Of a stretch of DNA of 64,000 bases, positions 1 to 9,379 are shown in pieces. Under the pieces are notes generated by a model that was not told the DNA's origin, ran no database searches, and saw only the letters and a program-made list of their open reading frames with translations. Source of the DNA: Heyndrickxia sporothermodurans (GTDB lineage Bacteria; Bacillota; Bacilli; Bacillales; Bacillaceae_C); assembly GCA_018333075.1 (NCBI GenBank), contig BORH01000002.1, positions 248,001 to 312,000 on the forward strand, in the 5' to 3' direction. How positions within the stretch are numbered: the stretch's first letter is position 1; every line of letters begins with the position of its first letter. Both the position numbers and the translations under genes were made by a program.

Positions 1-1612
1 TTAAAAGTCTTTCTTTAAATCCTATATCTAAATAGTTTTTTTCAATTAACGAATCAACCATAGTATTTACGTTATCTTGATAGCTTTTTTTCCTATTTAA
101 TACGAAAAACGTATCTTCATTCATTAAAAGGTTTAATATAGAATTATAATTACCAGTATCTTCAATCTTAAATTTTTTCATATATGTTACTTTTTCGATT
201 TGGCGTGCCACATTGTTTTCGTCAAAAATCTCATTCACCTTTATTAATGGACGATCCACTTTAAATGGCAGAGTAACAGTTGTAAAGACAATATCGTATT
301 TTTTTAGAATATCCTTTGATATATCACTATCTGAGAACATATCAATTTTCGTATGATGATGAAGAATCCTTTTTAATTGAATAGCGACTAATTTAGCTGT
401 ACCTCTCCCAGTTCCACAAATCACTGCTACTTGATCAATTTTTCTCATCGCAATATCATTTTCTGCAATATAAATGCCAAAGTAAAATGCTAAATAACCG
501 AGCTCATCCTCAGAAGGTATTAGACCATATTCTTTTTCAATGACTTTACCAGCAATTTCAGCCATTTTATAGGCAACCGGATATTTTTCTTTCACATCAT
601 TAAGCAAAGGATTTTTTAAACGAATATCAAACATAAGCCGATTCGTCATAAAGGTTAAATGATACTCTAAATCTGTTAAAAACGTTTTATTATTTAAAAT
701 AATTTCCATGTCAAAACCAACTTGTTCAATAATCATGCTTAACAAACGTTTTATATCAGAGGTTACTGTTATATCAGCCATCGAACGGTTATTGGTTGGT
801 GTTCTTCTTCCCGCAAATGGAAGGGCTATAAACAGAACTTCTGTTTCAGGAATAGTAATAGGTAACCGATTCTCTATCGATTTAGCTACTTCCAATGCAA
901 TATGATATTCCTTTGAATCTAGTAACTTATTGTACTTGGCATCAAGACTTGAAATACCGTGATTTCTTATTAATCGATCTAGCATGACAATCACTGACTT
1001 TATAAGTGAATTTTTCGTAGAGGATTCTAAATCGTACTTTTTAGCGATTTCTATGATCTCATGCTTTATATCCTCGTCTAAAGGATAAGTATGATAGATA
1101 AAGTCATACACGTTATCTAAAATAAAAAACCGTAGATTGATTTCATCACCACTTAAATAGATCCCACTATTTTGTTTCCCTAGGATTTTTAAATTATAGG
1201 TTTCTAAAACTACCGCTGCTTTTTTCAAATCGTTAATAAGAGTTGTACGTCCAATATTCATATCAAAAGCAAGTTCTTCTAACGTATTGGTCTCATCTTC
1301 ATTAATCAAATGCTCAATTATGAATGCGATTCGTCTTTGAGGTGAATCTAGTGTTATTTTGTCCGTGTTTGATTTTTCTATTAAGTCGTTGAATAATGGT
1401 TGATTTTCTATATATAAGCGACAACCTTTTCCTTTTTCATTCACAATAGAAGCAATTCCACTTAAATCCTTGTTCAATTGCTTTATGTAATTTCGGATCG
1501 TTCTCGTGCTGACACCGATGTTTGTAGCTAAATAATCTAATGAACAGTAGGTTTTCTTCCTACACAATTCGATCAATTGGATAACCTTATCCTGTATACA
1601 AATGTCCGACAT
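1..1612 (-). CDS. gutR: PRD-containing transcriptional activator, GutR/MtlR type (partial, cut by left edge)
   Basis: The minus frame is open from an ATG at 1612 to the window edge (about 537 codons), so the C-terminus is missing. It starts MSDICIQDKVIQLIEL after an AAAGGTGGTG ribosome site. In order: an N-terminal HTH (VSTRTIRNYIKQLN), a second winged-helix segment (NIGRTTLINDLKK), two PTS-regulation domains, and an EIIB-like part (QVAVICGTGRGTAKLV) with the missing end probably EIIA-like. Such proteins activate sugar-alcohol PTS operons and are tuned by phosphorylation of PRD histidines. It follows the sorbitol-6-phosphate dehydrogenase gene on the same strand, the order of the Lactobacillus casei gutFRMCBA operon. 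gutM and the PTS genes are therefore expected left of the window. The family call is firm; the sorbitol role is inferred from the neighbour. Confidence 0.85.
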   Translation of the reverse strand, partial: MSDICIQDKVIQLIELCRKKTYCSLDYLATNIGVSTRTIRNYIKQLNKDLSGIASIVNEKGKGCRLYIENQPLFNDLIEKSNTDKITLDSPQRRIAFIIEHLINEDETNTLEELAFDMNIGRTTLINDLKKAAVVLETYNLKILGKQNSGIYLSGDEINLRFFILDNVYDFIYHTYPLDEDIKHEIIEIAKKYDLESSTKNSLIKSVIVMLDRLIRNHGISSLDAKYNKLLDSKEYHIALEVAKSIENRLPITIPETEVLFIALPFAGRRTPTNNRSMADITVTSDIKRLLSMIIEQVGFDMEIILNNKTFLTDLEYHLTFMTNRLMFDIRLKNPLLNDVKEKYPVAYKMAEIAGKVIEKEYGLIPSEDELGYLAFYFGIYIAENDIAMRKIDQVAVICGTGRGTAKLVAIQLKRILHHHTKIDMFSDSDISKDILKKYDIVFTTVTLPFKVDRPLIKVNEIFDENNVARQIEKVTYMKKFKIEDTGNYNSILNLLMNEDTFFVLNRKKSYQDNVNTMVDSLIEKNYLDIGFKERLL

Positions 1613-1800
1613 ATTTTCACCACCTTTTTTAACTGGATGTATCGATAGCTGCTAAGGTAAACCGAATGATCCTTTCCAATATTATCAATTTAACCTTCCA
1701 ATGTTCAATTATTATTTTCAAATAATTTTTTCACTAAAGATACATCCATGAAAAGGCATTATCCGCCTCCAATCCTGTTCAGTAATCTTACTTAGAATCA

Positions 1801-2601
1801 TTAGCCTCGTGATTTACCGCCTGTAACATTGTAGGTTGTACCTGTAACATAGCTTGCACGGTCGGAAGCTAGATATGAGACAAGATTACCGATCTCCTCT
1901 AATTTTCCTACACGTCCAAGTGGAATGGATTTACTGTAATCTGTTCCTAAATCATCTACAGTAACGCCTCTTGTATATGCTAAAGCTTCATTATATGAAT
2001 CAGTTGTCAATCCCGTTTTTTCATTGATTCCTGGTGCTACTCCAACCACTCGGATATTAAATTTCCCTAACTCCTTCGCCCATGAACGTGTAAAACCAAT
2101 TACAGCTCCTTTTGTAGCAGAATAACAGCTTTGTCCTGCCGATCCCTCTACACCTGCTTCAGAAGCAATATTGATTATTACACCCTTCTTTTTCTTCAAC
2201 ATTTCTCGAACTGAAGCTTGAGCACATAAATATGGGCCCTTTTGGTTAACAGCAACCATAAAGTCAAAATCTTTTTCACTTAACTCGTATTCTGGTTTTA
2301 CTCCTTGGTAATCTACTAGTAATCTAGGTAGATTTACACCTGCATTATTCACTAAAATATCCACTGTGTTAAACAATTCAACTGTTCTCGCAATCATTTT
2401 TTCTACACTTTCTTTATTCGTTACATCACACTGAATATGATAAGTACCGTCTGCTTGTTTGCCTTCTTCTACTTTTAAATCTGAAACCACAACTATTGCT
2501 CCATTGCTCACTAATTCCTTTGATATATGGAGCCCAATTCCAGATGCACCTCCTGTTACAATTGCTACTTTTCCTTCTAAACCTAACCATGTATCAGTCA
2601 T
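1801..2601 (-). CDS. gutF: sorbitol-6-phosphate 2-dehydrogenase (SDR family)
   Basis: This classical short-chain dehydrogenase of 266 residues oxidises sorbitol-6-phosphate to fructose-6-phosphate with NAD+. Visible motifs are the Rossmann TGGASGIG near residue 16, NNAG near 86, the catalytic Ser in INIASEAG and YSATK (Tyr-x3-Lys). The stretches SWAKELGKFNIRVVGVAPG, EALAYTRG and the end NVTGGKSRG are hallmarks of the SorF/GutF sorbitol-6-phosphate dehydrogenases as I remember them, so the substrate call is stronger than for a generic SDR. The start is ATG after AGGAGG. It is the first gene of the operon, with the PRD activator downstream. Expression is probably inducible and catabolite-repressed, because a cre-like site lies at the promoter. 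Confidence 0.85.
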   Translation of the reverse strand: MTDTWLGLEGKVAIVTGGASGIGLHISKELVSNGAIVVVSDLKVEEGKQADGTYHIQCDVTNKESVEKMIARTVELFNTVDILVNNAGVNLPRLLVDYQGVKPEYELSEKDFDFMVAVNQKGPYLCAQASVREMLKKKKGVIINIASEAGVEGSAGQSCYSATKGAVIGFTRSWAKELGKFNIRVVGVAPGINEKTGLTTDSYNEALAYTRGVTVDDLGTDYSKSIPLGRVGKLEEIGNLVSYLASDRASYVTGTTYNVTGGKSRG

Positions 2602-2638
2602 TTTAAATCCTCCTAAAACTTTCTAGTTAAACGTTTTC

Positions 2639-2657
2639 TGTAACTGCTTTCAGTATA
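2639..2657 (-). promoter_or_regulatory. sorbitol operon promoter with cre-like site
   Basis: On the minus strand TATACT (2652-2657) is a good -10. No clear -35 lies 17-18 bases upstream, as expected for an activator-dependent promoter. TGAAAGCAGTTACA (2639-2652) matches the CcpA consensus TGWAANCGNTNWCA at all but one position. A cre across the start of transcription would give repression by glucose. The site is inferred from the pattern alone. Confidence 0.5.
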
Positions 2658-2910
2658 GGACGGACGAGAACGTAGATTAATACATACTTTTTCACCTTAA
2701 TTGAAAAGGGTTGTACTAATTGGGTAAACAGAAATGATTTTCTTGGATTAAGTTAAAAATTATGATGCCGTTTATTTAGGATTTTATTATATATATATAA
2801 CTTTTGTTGGAATTTGTTTAAAAGGGAAATGTGGTGATGAGGTATTAGTACGGTCAAAGTATATTTGGAGAAGTTTATCAAATAAAAGATAACTAGAATA
2901 CTGCTTAAAT

Positions 2911-2946
2911 AAAAAATTCGCCACATTAAACGATGTAGCGAATTTT
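2911..2946 (-). terminator. intrinsic terminator of the YkyA-like gene
   Basis: On the minus strand a 14-bp stem (AAAATTCGCTACAT against ATGTGGCGAATTTT, one G-U pair) is followed by TTTTTTATTT. It lies 15 bases after the stop of the lipoprotein gene. Confidence 0.8.
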
Positions 2947-2960
2947 CATGTTCAATCGAT

Positions 2961-3632
2961 TTAGGACTTCCAATTAAGTTTACCAGCTTTATAAAGATTT
3001 ATTTTTTCATCGTTGTATATATTTGTGTAATGATTAAATTTAGTTTGAAGATCTGTAATTTCTTTCGATTGTTTATTCATTATCTTTATTTGCTTTTCAT
3101 ATTTTTTTATATGTACATTCTTTTGAAGTAAAAGCGTATATATAGCCTGATTGGATTTAATATTTTCTTCAGTTGCATGAAAAATCTTTTTATATGTTTT
3201 GTAGCGATTATTCATAGCTTCTGCTACTTTTTCTACTTTTTGTTGGAGCTTTTTATCATCTAACTTTGGAATGAATCTATTGATTTTGCTTACTTCTTTA
3301 TATGCTTGTTGGTAGGAAGCCTTCTCTTTTTCCAGAATCTCCTCACGTTTCTTAATTAAATCGGTAGCATTAGTCAACATATCATCCATTTGTTTGCTGT
3401 TTATTGATACTGAAAGCATGTTGGTATAGATTTCTTGTTCTTTTTTCAATAAACCTGCAAGCTCTTTTTGTTGATTGCCGAGACTTGATTCCATCTTTGC
3501 TGCTTTTTCAAGGTGAAGATAAATGCTTGCAACCTCATTATTAGTTGACTGGCAGCCTGAAAGAATCATTAAGAAAGCTACTATCATTGCAAAAGCTAGA
3601 TAAGCTGCTTTTGTAGTATTAGTTTTTCTCAC
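2961..3632 (-). CDS. YkyA-like cell-wall-binding lipoprotein
   Basis: The 223-residue protein has a lipoprotein signal peptide with lipobox LSGC (Cys27), then a long, Lys/Glu-rich, almost wholly helical and probably coiled-coil body. Length and composition fit the Bacillus YkyA family (putative cell-wall-binding lipoprotein), whose role is not established. The start is GTG at 3632 behind AAGGAG with 7-base spacing. It is monocistronic with its own terminator. The deacetylase gene lies just upstream on the same strand, so both products act at the cell envelope, but no shared pathway is shown. Confidence 0.7.
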   Translation of the reverse strand: MRKTNTTKAAYLAFAMIVAFLMILSGCQSTNNEVASIYLHLEKAAKMESSLGNQQKELAGLLKKEQEIYTNMLSVSINSKQMDDMLTNATDLIKKREEILEKEKASYQQAYKEVSKINRFIPKLDDKKLQQKVEKVAEAMNNRYKTYKKIFHATEENIKSNQAIYTLLLQKNVHIKKYEKQIKIMNKQSKEITDLQTKFNHYTNIYNDEKINLYKAGKLNWKS

Positions 3633-3717
3633 GAGAACTCTCCTTATTGAGGTTGTGTTCTAAAACTGCATTTATATATGCAATTTACACAACTTTTTAA
3701 TTCTATTCATTAATCTA

Positions 3718-4602
3718 TTAATGACCATATGGACGGCAGCGATTTTCACATTTGAAATGATAGGCATCCATACTTTCATCCAATTTTTTCATAACATAAT
3801 GATTATCTTTTAACCATTTTAATAGCTTTGGTAGGTATTGAATGGTCGGGCCACGATCATGCATTAATATAACCGGATGCTCTCCATACCCTTCAACACG
3901 TTGAATTCCATTAATTACTTGTGAAACAAACGAACTCCCATTTGATTTCCAGTCTTCACTATCAATATGCCAATCCCAAAGCTGGAAGCCATATGCTTCT
4001 GTTTCTTTACGATAGGAATCAAGCATATAAGGTATACTTCCATAAGGTGTTCGAATAAGTGTTGTTTTAACCCCAGTTACTTCTTGTAAAACCGCTTGAT
4101 CTTCAAGCATTTCATGTAAGGGGCTTTTCTTTGTACGGTAAAATTGACTCGCATCATGTGTTACCCCATGGAGTCCTACTGCATACCCTTCGTTAACCAT
4201 TCGCTTCACGACATCCTTATGCTCTTTTATATGAGGGGCTAGCATAAAAAATGTCGCACTTGCTCCATATGTATCTAATATATCTAGTAGTTTAGAAGCT
4301 TCTGCTGATGGACCATCATCAAATGTTAAGTAAACAATTTTCTGTTTTTCATTTTGCTTTTTCAGTTCCTGTTCTTTCTTTTTCATTGAATCTGCTAATA
4401 TCGTACCTTTTAAAATAGGCTTCGGCTCAGGGGCAAAGTCCAGTGTTGGAACTTTTATAGGAGGCCCTTCCTTTTTTACAGCTGCCATTGGATCATCGTC
4501 AGAACTTCTAAAAGAAAATCCAACTACGAATAATAAAACGATAGCAAGCAAACCTAATTCGAAATAAATTCTTTTTTTTCTCTGTTTTCTCCTGTTTGTC
4601 AT
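3718..4602 (-). CDS. membrane-anchored polysaccharide deacetylase (NodB/CE4 family)
   Basis: A short basic N-terminus and one membrane segment (LGLLAIVLLFVVGF) anchor a NodB-homology domain outside the cell. The CE4 motifs are present: TFDDGP (metal and base Asp), HGVTH (metal His pair), RTPYGS, DWHIDSEDW and ILMHDRG. The enzyme probably removes N-acetyl groups from peptidoglycan GlcNAc or MurNAc, as its Bacillus relatives do. A longer frame opens at GTG 4614, but that GTG lies inside the AAAGGTGAT ribosome site, so ATG at 4602 is preferred (294 residues). The end CENRCRPYGH carries two cysteines that might form a disulfide. Confidence 0.82.
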   Translation of the reverse strand: MTNRRKQRKKRIYFELGLLAIVLLFVVGFSFRSSDDDPMAAVKKEGPPIKVPTLDFAPEPKPILKGTILADSMKKKEQELKKQNEKQKIVYLTFDDGPSAEASKLLDILDTYGASATFFMLAPHIKEHKDVVKRMVNEGYAVGLHGVTHDASQFYRTKKSPLHEMLEDQAVLQEVTGVKTTLIRTPYGSIPYMLDSYRKETEAYGFQLWDWHIDSEDWKSNGSSFVSQVINGIQRVEGYGEHPVILMHDRGPTIQYLPKLLKWLKDNHYVMKKLDESMDAYHFKCENRCRPYGH

Positions 4603-4873
4603 GTTTCTAATCACCTTTATATTATTCTACTAAAATAAGTTTATAGGGTTATAAGCAAAAAAGGGTAACAAAAAAGTAACAAATTCTACATTTTTCTTTA
4701 AAGTTCGACTTGATTAAATCCATTCATTATCTTTGATCAGAACCCTTCTTGTGAACGTTTGCTATTTCAAATGCATAGGATATTCTCATTGTCTCATTAC
4801 CTTATATGTTCCCGAACATTTTCAAACGAAACGTAAAGCATGACTTCATATGTACATGCACAGTCACTAAGTA

Positions 4874-4900
4874 GGGACAAAGAACCTGTCCCCTCGTCCC
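4874..4900 (+). repeat. 27-bp REP-like palindromic repeat, copy 1
   Basis: The unit reads GGGACAAAG-AACCTGTCCC-CTCGTCCC. It belongs to the dispersed family with full copies at 7066, 47261, 47503 and 54323. The outer arms pair imperfectly here. It is intergenic. Confidence 0.75.
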
Positions 4901-4914
4901 TTTTATTTTCTTAA

Positions 4915-5990
4915 TTCGGTATATTGGATGTGAATTCTATTTACGGGGTTTTTATCTACTGTGTATAGTACAAAAGAAACAACCATTCGAGAGGCTTCAT
5001 CATAGAATATACAAAATCTGCAGACCATTTCGATTGTATGTGCCTGCTTAAAGGATAACCAGATCGATCATATAAGGTACGAATCTTTTTATGTAGTTTA
5101 GGTGAGTTTTCTTCGAGGATATTTTCAAATGCACTAGTAACAAGTAGTTGACGATTTACAATTATTCTATTACCATGTCTAATTCCAGAACGTAAGGGGT
5201 TTTACCCATTTTTTATGCCCCTCTTGCTGATACTGTACAAAGATAGTGCCCATTACCCGGCAAAATTTCTGGAACAGGTGCATGAATTTTGGAATAGTTA
5301 AAACTACTTGTTTCAAGAAATACTTTAATAACCCTATTTGGTTTTTACCCAATGAATGCTAGTATATGCTGCACTATTAGAATTACTGGAAACAAAATCC
5401 ATAATCGAGGCAATTTTGATAGTTGGATGAAATACGGTATAGAATCGATAAAAGTATATTAGTATAAATATTGTCTTTTTTTATTCTGCATTTCATGAAT
5501 GTAGTCAAGAGATTCTTTTAATTTAGCATAAAAATTAGACTTAGTGAAAAATATCCTAAATGAAGGAAAAAGATAGGCGCTACTGCACCAAGAGTCTCAT
5601 TATAATGTGTAATCCCAGAATGTGTCAAATACATAAATGCAAAAAACAATATTTAAAATTAACAATGTACAACATAATGAATATAAAATAGGAGAAAGTC
5701 TTCCTATGCAATTCGTAATCATTACAAAAGAATAATTCCTAAAATAAGAAAAATGAATAAGGTAAGAACATGTTTGGTTGCTAAAGTATAATGACTATTA
5801 ATTGCTATATCTCCTTGTTAAATATGTAATGGTAAAAACTGCCTTAATCCCTAAACTGTTATGTATACATCCTTATATGCTAAAGCACCCAGTTACAATC
5901 ACCGAATATATATTTCTAAAATCTTTTATTTTCTTGTGTTGGCATCGGCTATCGCATTTTTCTTCAGAAGCTTGTTATCACTCTTTTTTT
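4915..5990 (-). pseudogene. decayed multi-pass membrane protein gene, DUF6688-like
   Basis: No intact frame exists. On the minus strand coherent protein segments appear in shifting frames: PNRVIKVFLETSSFNYSKIH then PVPEILPGNGHYLCTV, VNRQLLVTSAFENILEEN, and LYDRSGYPLSRHIQ then MMKPLEWLFLL near 4960-5340. Hydrophobic pieces such as LGAVAPIFFLHLGYFSLSL lie near 5500-5620. The soluble end resembles the C-terminal part of Bacillus DUF6688 proteins as I remember them. Several stops and frameshifts show a dead gene. The upstream limit near 5990 is approximate. Confidence 0.5.
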
Positions 5991-6239
5991 GCATAGATAC
6001 AAAGGAAAAACAAGAAAAATAAAAAGACTAAAAGTATTGAAGAGTCTAGCAAAGTACCCCTCCCCTATTTAGTCTTAATTTTGTATATCACAAAGGATTC
6101 GTGTTAGTCATAATTTAAGGAATTATCCATTAGTTCAGTTAAAATTTTATGAAAATTGAAACTCATAATTTGAATATGTCCCCAGGTATTTGATATTCTA
6201 AAACTGAATTATTAAGAATGATAGAGGGAGAGATGCTGG

Positions 6240-7064
6240 ATGAATTATGTAACGTTAAACAACGGATTAAAAATGCCGCAACTCGGGTTTGGAGTTTGGC
6301 AAGTAAAGGATGAGGAAGCAACCACTGCAGTTGCGAAAGCTATAGAAGTCGGTTATAGATCCATTGATACTGCTATGATTTATCAAAATGAAAAAGGTGT
6401 TGGGGAAGCACTCCAACAAGCATCTGTACCACGTGAGGAGCTATTCATTACAACCAAGGTTTGGAATAGTGATCAAGGTTTTGATAACACATTACGTGCA
6501 TTTGATGAGAGCCTGCAAAGACTTGGTCTGGATTATGTAGATTTATATTTAATTCATTGGCCTACCCCTAATTTTGATCAATATGTTGATACATATAAAG
6601 CATTGGAAAAGCTATATCATGACGGTCGAGTAAAAGCAATCGGAGTTTGCAACTTTGAAATCGTGCATTTAGAACGAATTTTAGCTGAATGTGAAATCAA
6701 ACCAGTTCTAAATCAAGTGGAATGTCATCCATATTTATCGCAAAATGAATTAAAGGATTTTTGTGCAAAGCATGACATTTTTGTTGAAGCATGGAGTCCA
6801 TTACAACAAGGTGGAGAAGTATTAAATAATGAAACCGTACAGCAAATTGCAAAAGCCCATAGCAAAACATCAGCTCAAGTTGTCCTTCGCTGGCATTTAC
6901 AAAATAACACCATCGTCATTCCAAAATCAGTAACACCATCAAGAATCGAAGAAAACTATAATGTATTCGACTTCGAATTAACAGAAAACGAAATGACAGC
7001 TATAAATCAATTAAATCGAAACGAACGCAAAGGACCCCATCCAAATGACATGAATCGAAGATAA
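6240..7064 (+). CDS. aldo/keto reductase (AKR5-like)
   Basis: This 274-residue TIM-barrel NADPH-dependent reductase reduces aldehydes and ketones. The catalytic tetrad is intact: Asp43 and Tyr48 (SIDTAMIY), Lys73 (TTKVWN) and His106 (LIHWP). The cofactor end IPKSVTPSRIEENYNVFDFELT is typical. Length and sequence fit the Bacillus YtbE/YvgN group that handles methylglyoxal and short aldehydes; the natural substrate is unknown. The start is ATG at 6240 behind GAGGGAG. It is a single-gene unit, followed directly by a palindromic repeat that may serve as its terminator. Confidence 0.85.
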   Translation: MNYVTLNNGLKMPQLGFGVWQVKDEEATTAVAKAIEVGYRSIDTAMIYQNEKGVGEALQQASVPREELFITTKVWNSDQGFDNTLRAFDESLQRLGLDYVDLYLIHWPTPNFDQYVDTYKALEKLYHDGRVKAIGVCNFEIVHLERILAECEIKPVLNQVECHPYLSQNELKDFCAKHDIFVEAWSPLQQGGEVLNNETVQQIAKAHSKTSAQVVLRWHLQNNTIVIPKSVTPSRIEENYNVFDFELTENEMTAINQLNRNERKGPHPNDMNRR

Positions 7065-7065
7065 T

Positions 7066-7092
7066 GGGACACGGGGACAGGTTTCCTGTCCC
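7066..7092 (+). repeat. 27-bp REP-like palindromic repeat, copy 2 (inverted)
   Basis: This copy is in the opposite orientation to copy 1. It contains a perfect inner hairpin GGGACAGG-TTT-CCTGTCCC and starts one base after the reductase stop codon. Confidence 0.8.
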
Positions 7093-7156
7093 TGTTAATC
7101 ATGGCCAAGTTTATTTTGGTTAAATTGAATTTTGCGCATTCTCCCTTTTCGCCTTA

Positions 7157-7780
7157 CTAACTTGCAAAAATCAACTCATCATAAATTTGTTTACCGGCAT
7201 GGTTATATAACTGGGTTTGATAGGGACTATCATTGTCTAAAAGCACTTGAATACACTCCAATGGGTATGTCCTTTATAGCTAAGTGAGCAGCAAACTTGC
7301 TCCTTAAAGTATGAGAGATAATGCGAATTTCCAGTAGTTAATTATAAGTCGCAAGCTTCATTTGTGTGATTCTAATACTTACCGGACTTATTCATCCACA
7401 AAGAGAAACGGCAGATCATCACGTCGTGCTTGTAAGTAAGCATTTAAATGCACAGCGCAATCTCGAGTAAATAAAACGATGATGCCTTACTTACGTTCCC
7501 CTTTTGGAAAAATAATTCATGAGTTCTGACCAAACGATTTCATTGTAGCCATTTCTCCAATTCGGGCTCCTATAACATATTAGAGCTCAATGACTGCCCT
7601 TACCTGAACCCATCCTTTCACTAGCTCCCTTAATTGTATTTAAAAATCCATTTCTAAAAAATTAGCACGGATGCCACTGGATTGTGAGTCATGACTTGTT
7701 CTTCTAGGCAATACTTATAAAATAGCTTTACCCCTGCCAAGTTTGTTTACCGTCACTGGTTTATATGCGTTTATTTCTGA
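7157..7780 (-). pseudogene. decayed tyrosine recombinase / phage-type integrase
   Basis: The recombinase landmarks appear in order on the minus strand but in different frames: GARIGEMATMK (box I arginine, about 7543-7571), a basic segment IIVLFTRDCAVHLNAYLQAR, SHTLRSKFAAHLA (box II His-x-x-Arg, about 7300-7325) and IQVLLDNDSPYQTQLYNH with the region of the nucleophilic Tyr (about 7200-7245), ending at the TAG at 7157. Stops and frameshifts between them rule out function. No attachment-site repeat was recognised. The upstream end is approximate. It suggests an old mobile element next to the toxin/immunity genes. Confidence 0.65.
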
Positions 7781-8020
7781 ATAGATTAACCTGTTTAATA
7801 TATTAAATGATGATTATTATGAAATTGTAAATGAATGATAGGTTTTGATTCTATAGATTGCAATAGCGGAACTACAAAAAATATATATTTGGGTTAAGTG
7901 TAGACAGTTAGAAAATAAGCTTAAATGTTTCCAACTCGGCACAAGCAAACCATAGGGAGAAAGCGGAGGAAATAAAGATACATTTGTGACAAGCATGTCT
8001 GAGTCATTCCGCCGCAGCTG
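7781..8020. other. intergenic, no gene seen
   Basis: AT-rich DNA between the integrase relic and the VWA lipoprotein gene. No ORF with a ribosome site, repeat or clear terminator was recognised. Confidence 0.5.
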
Positions 8021-9379
8021 CTAATTATTTTTCTTATTGGTTAAGTCATCAACATTCTTATCGCCTTCTTCCTTGATATCGTTATAAACCTTATTTCCAC
8101 TTTTAGTGACTTCGTTATATAAACGCCTCCCTTTATCACGAGCATAATCCCATGCAAAATTCTTGCGTTTAGTAATCTGTCTCCAGAGCTCGCCGTGAGG
8201 AATAGCATTTCCGTATTTACTTTCTAGATACTTAAGGGCTGCTAGCATATTATCATACTCTTTGTTCACTAGAATTTGCATCTTTATTTCTGTATTATTG
8301 ATAGTTCCCTGCTTCTGTATTGTTTGTGTATTTGCCTGTCCTTCTCCTTTTTCTTTCCATCTCGTCCACTCGCCTTGTAATTTGTCATACGCTTTATTGA
8401 GATATTTTTTTAGTGATTCGTCGTTATCTACAGAAGAGAACTCTCCACCACCAGAAGTAGCAACTTGTCGAAGCAATTTCTGTCCTTCGTTATCCACATT
8501 AAACCCAATAATATTTACAACTGTCTTCACTTTGGATTGGTTTAGTTCTTTGGCAATCTGTACTGGATTACCTCCACATGTTTCAATTCCATCACTAACC
8601 ACATATACAATCGAATCGGTTGTCTCAGGATTAATATCTTGTTTTACAGATTTCAGAGCACTTGCAATCGGTGTCCATCCAGCTGGTTTTACTTCTTGAA
8701 GTGCCGTTTTCATTTTGTTTATCTGGTCACCTTGGCCATGAAATATTTCTTTTGTACTGTTGCAAGATACTTGTTTATCTTTCTGACTCCCTGTTCCTTC
8801 ATGACCATATACCCGCAAAGATACCTCTGCATTTTTTGGTAATTTATTTACGAAAATTTGAATAGCTTCTTTGGCAGAATCCATTTTTGATTTTCCATTG
8901 ATTTGCTCTTTCATGCTGCCACTGGCATCAAGTAGTATCGAAATGTGTAATTTTTTACTTGTGGGTAATGTGATGTTACCATTAGGTCGCTCATTATTCA
9001 CTTTAACTTCTGTTTCAAAATTATTGAAAGTGGTCACATAAGAGCGATAATCTTCAGCCAATAGGAGGAGGAGTTCTTCCATATATTGATCAGTTGTCAA
9101 ATTACTTGATAATCGATCTAGAGCCTCCTGAACTTTCTCTTCATTATATTTAGAACCAGCAAAACGTCCTGGAGGTTTCGTTAATATTTGTTCATCTGAT
9201 ATGGATGTCTGAGGTTCATTTTGATTTGAATCCACTTTGCCTTGAATTTCTGATTTGGGTTCACTTTGATCTGAATCCGCTGTGTCCTGAATTTTTGACG
9301 AATTCTTTTCTGGTTCATTACTACAACCTGCAAGGAATACGATTAACGTTACAAATAATAAGATAGATCTTTTAATCAT
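8021..9379 (-). CDS. VWA-domain lipoprotein
   Basis: The signal peptide ends in lipobox LAGC (Cys19 from the chosen start), so the protein is exported and lipid-anchored. A low-complexity linker carries an approximate internal repeat (DSDQSEPKSEIQ, then DSNQNEPQTSIS). A von Willebrand A domain follows with an intact MIDAS: DASGSM near residue 151, Thr in AGWTPIASAL and Asp in VVSDGIETCGG. The C-terminus is helical and charged. VWA domains bind metal and protein ligands; the partner here is unknown. A TTG three bases upstream is too close to GGAGG, so ATG at 9379 is the better start. The gene stands alone. Confidence 0.75.
   Translation of the reverse strand: MIKRSILLFVTLIVFLAGCSNEPEKNSSKIQDTADSDQSEPKSEIQGKVDSNQNEPQTSISDEQILTKPPGRFAGSKYNEEKVQEALDRLSSNLTTDQYMEELLLLLAEDYRSYVTTFNNFETEVKVNNERPNGNITLPTSKKLHISILLDASGSMKEQINGKSKMDSAKEAIQIFVNKLPKNAEVSLRVYGHEGTGSQKDKQVSCNSTKEIFHGQGDQINKMKTALQEVKPAGWTPIASALKSVKQDINPETTDSIVYVVSDGIETCGGNPVQIAKELNQSKVKTVVNIIGFNVDNEGQKLLRQVATSGGGEFSSVDNDESLKKYLNKAYDKLQGEWTRWKEKGEGQANTQTIQKQGTINNTEIKMQILVNKEYDNMLAALKYLESKYGNAIPHGELWRQITKRKNFAWDYARDKGRRLYNEVTKSGNKVYNDIKEEGDKNVDDLTNKKNN

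Noticed and set aside
8262-8865. Three plus-strand frames opposite the VWA lipoprotein gene
   Set aside because: They lie wholly antisense to a well-supported gene, lack ribosome sites and have cysteine/phenylalanine-rich nonsense composition.
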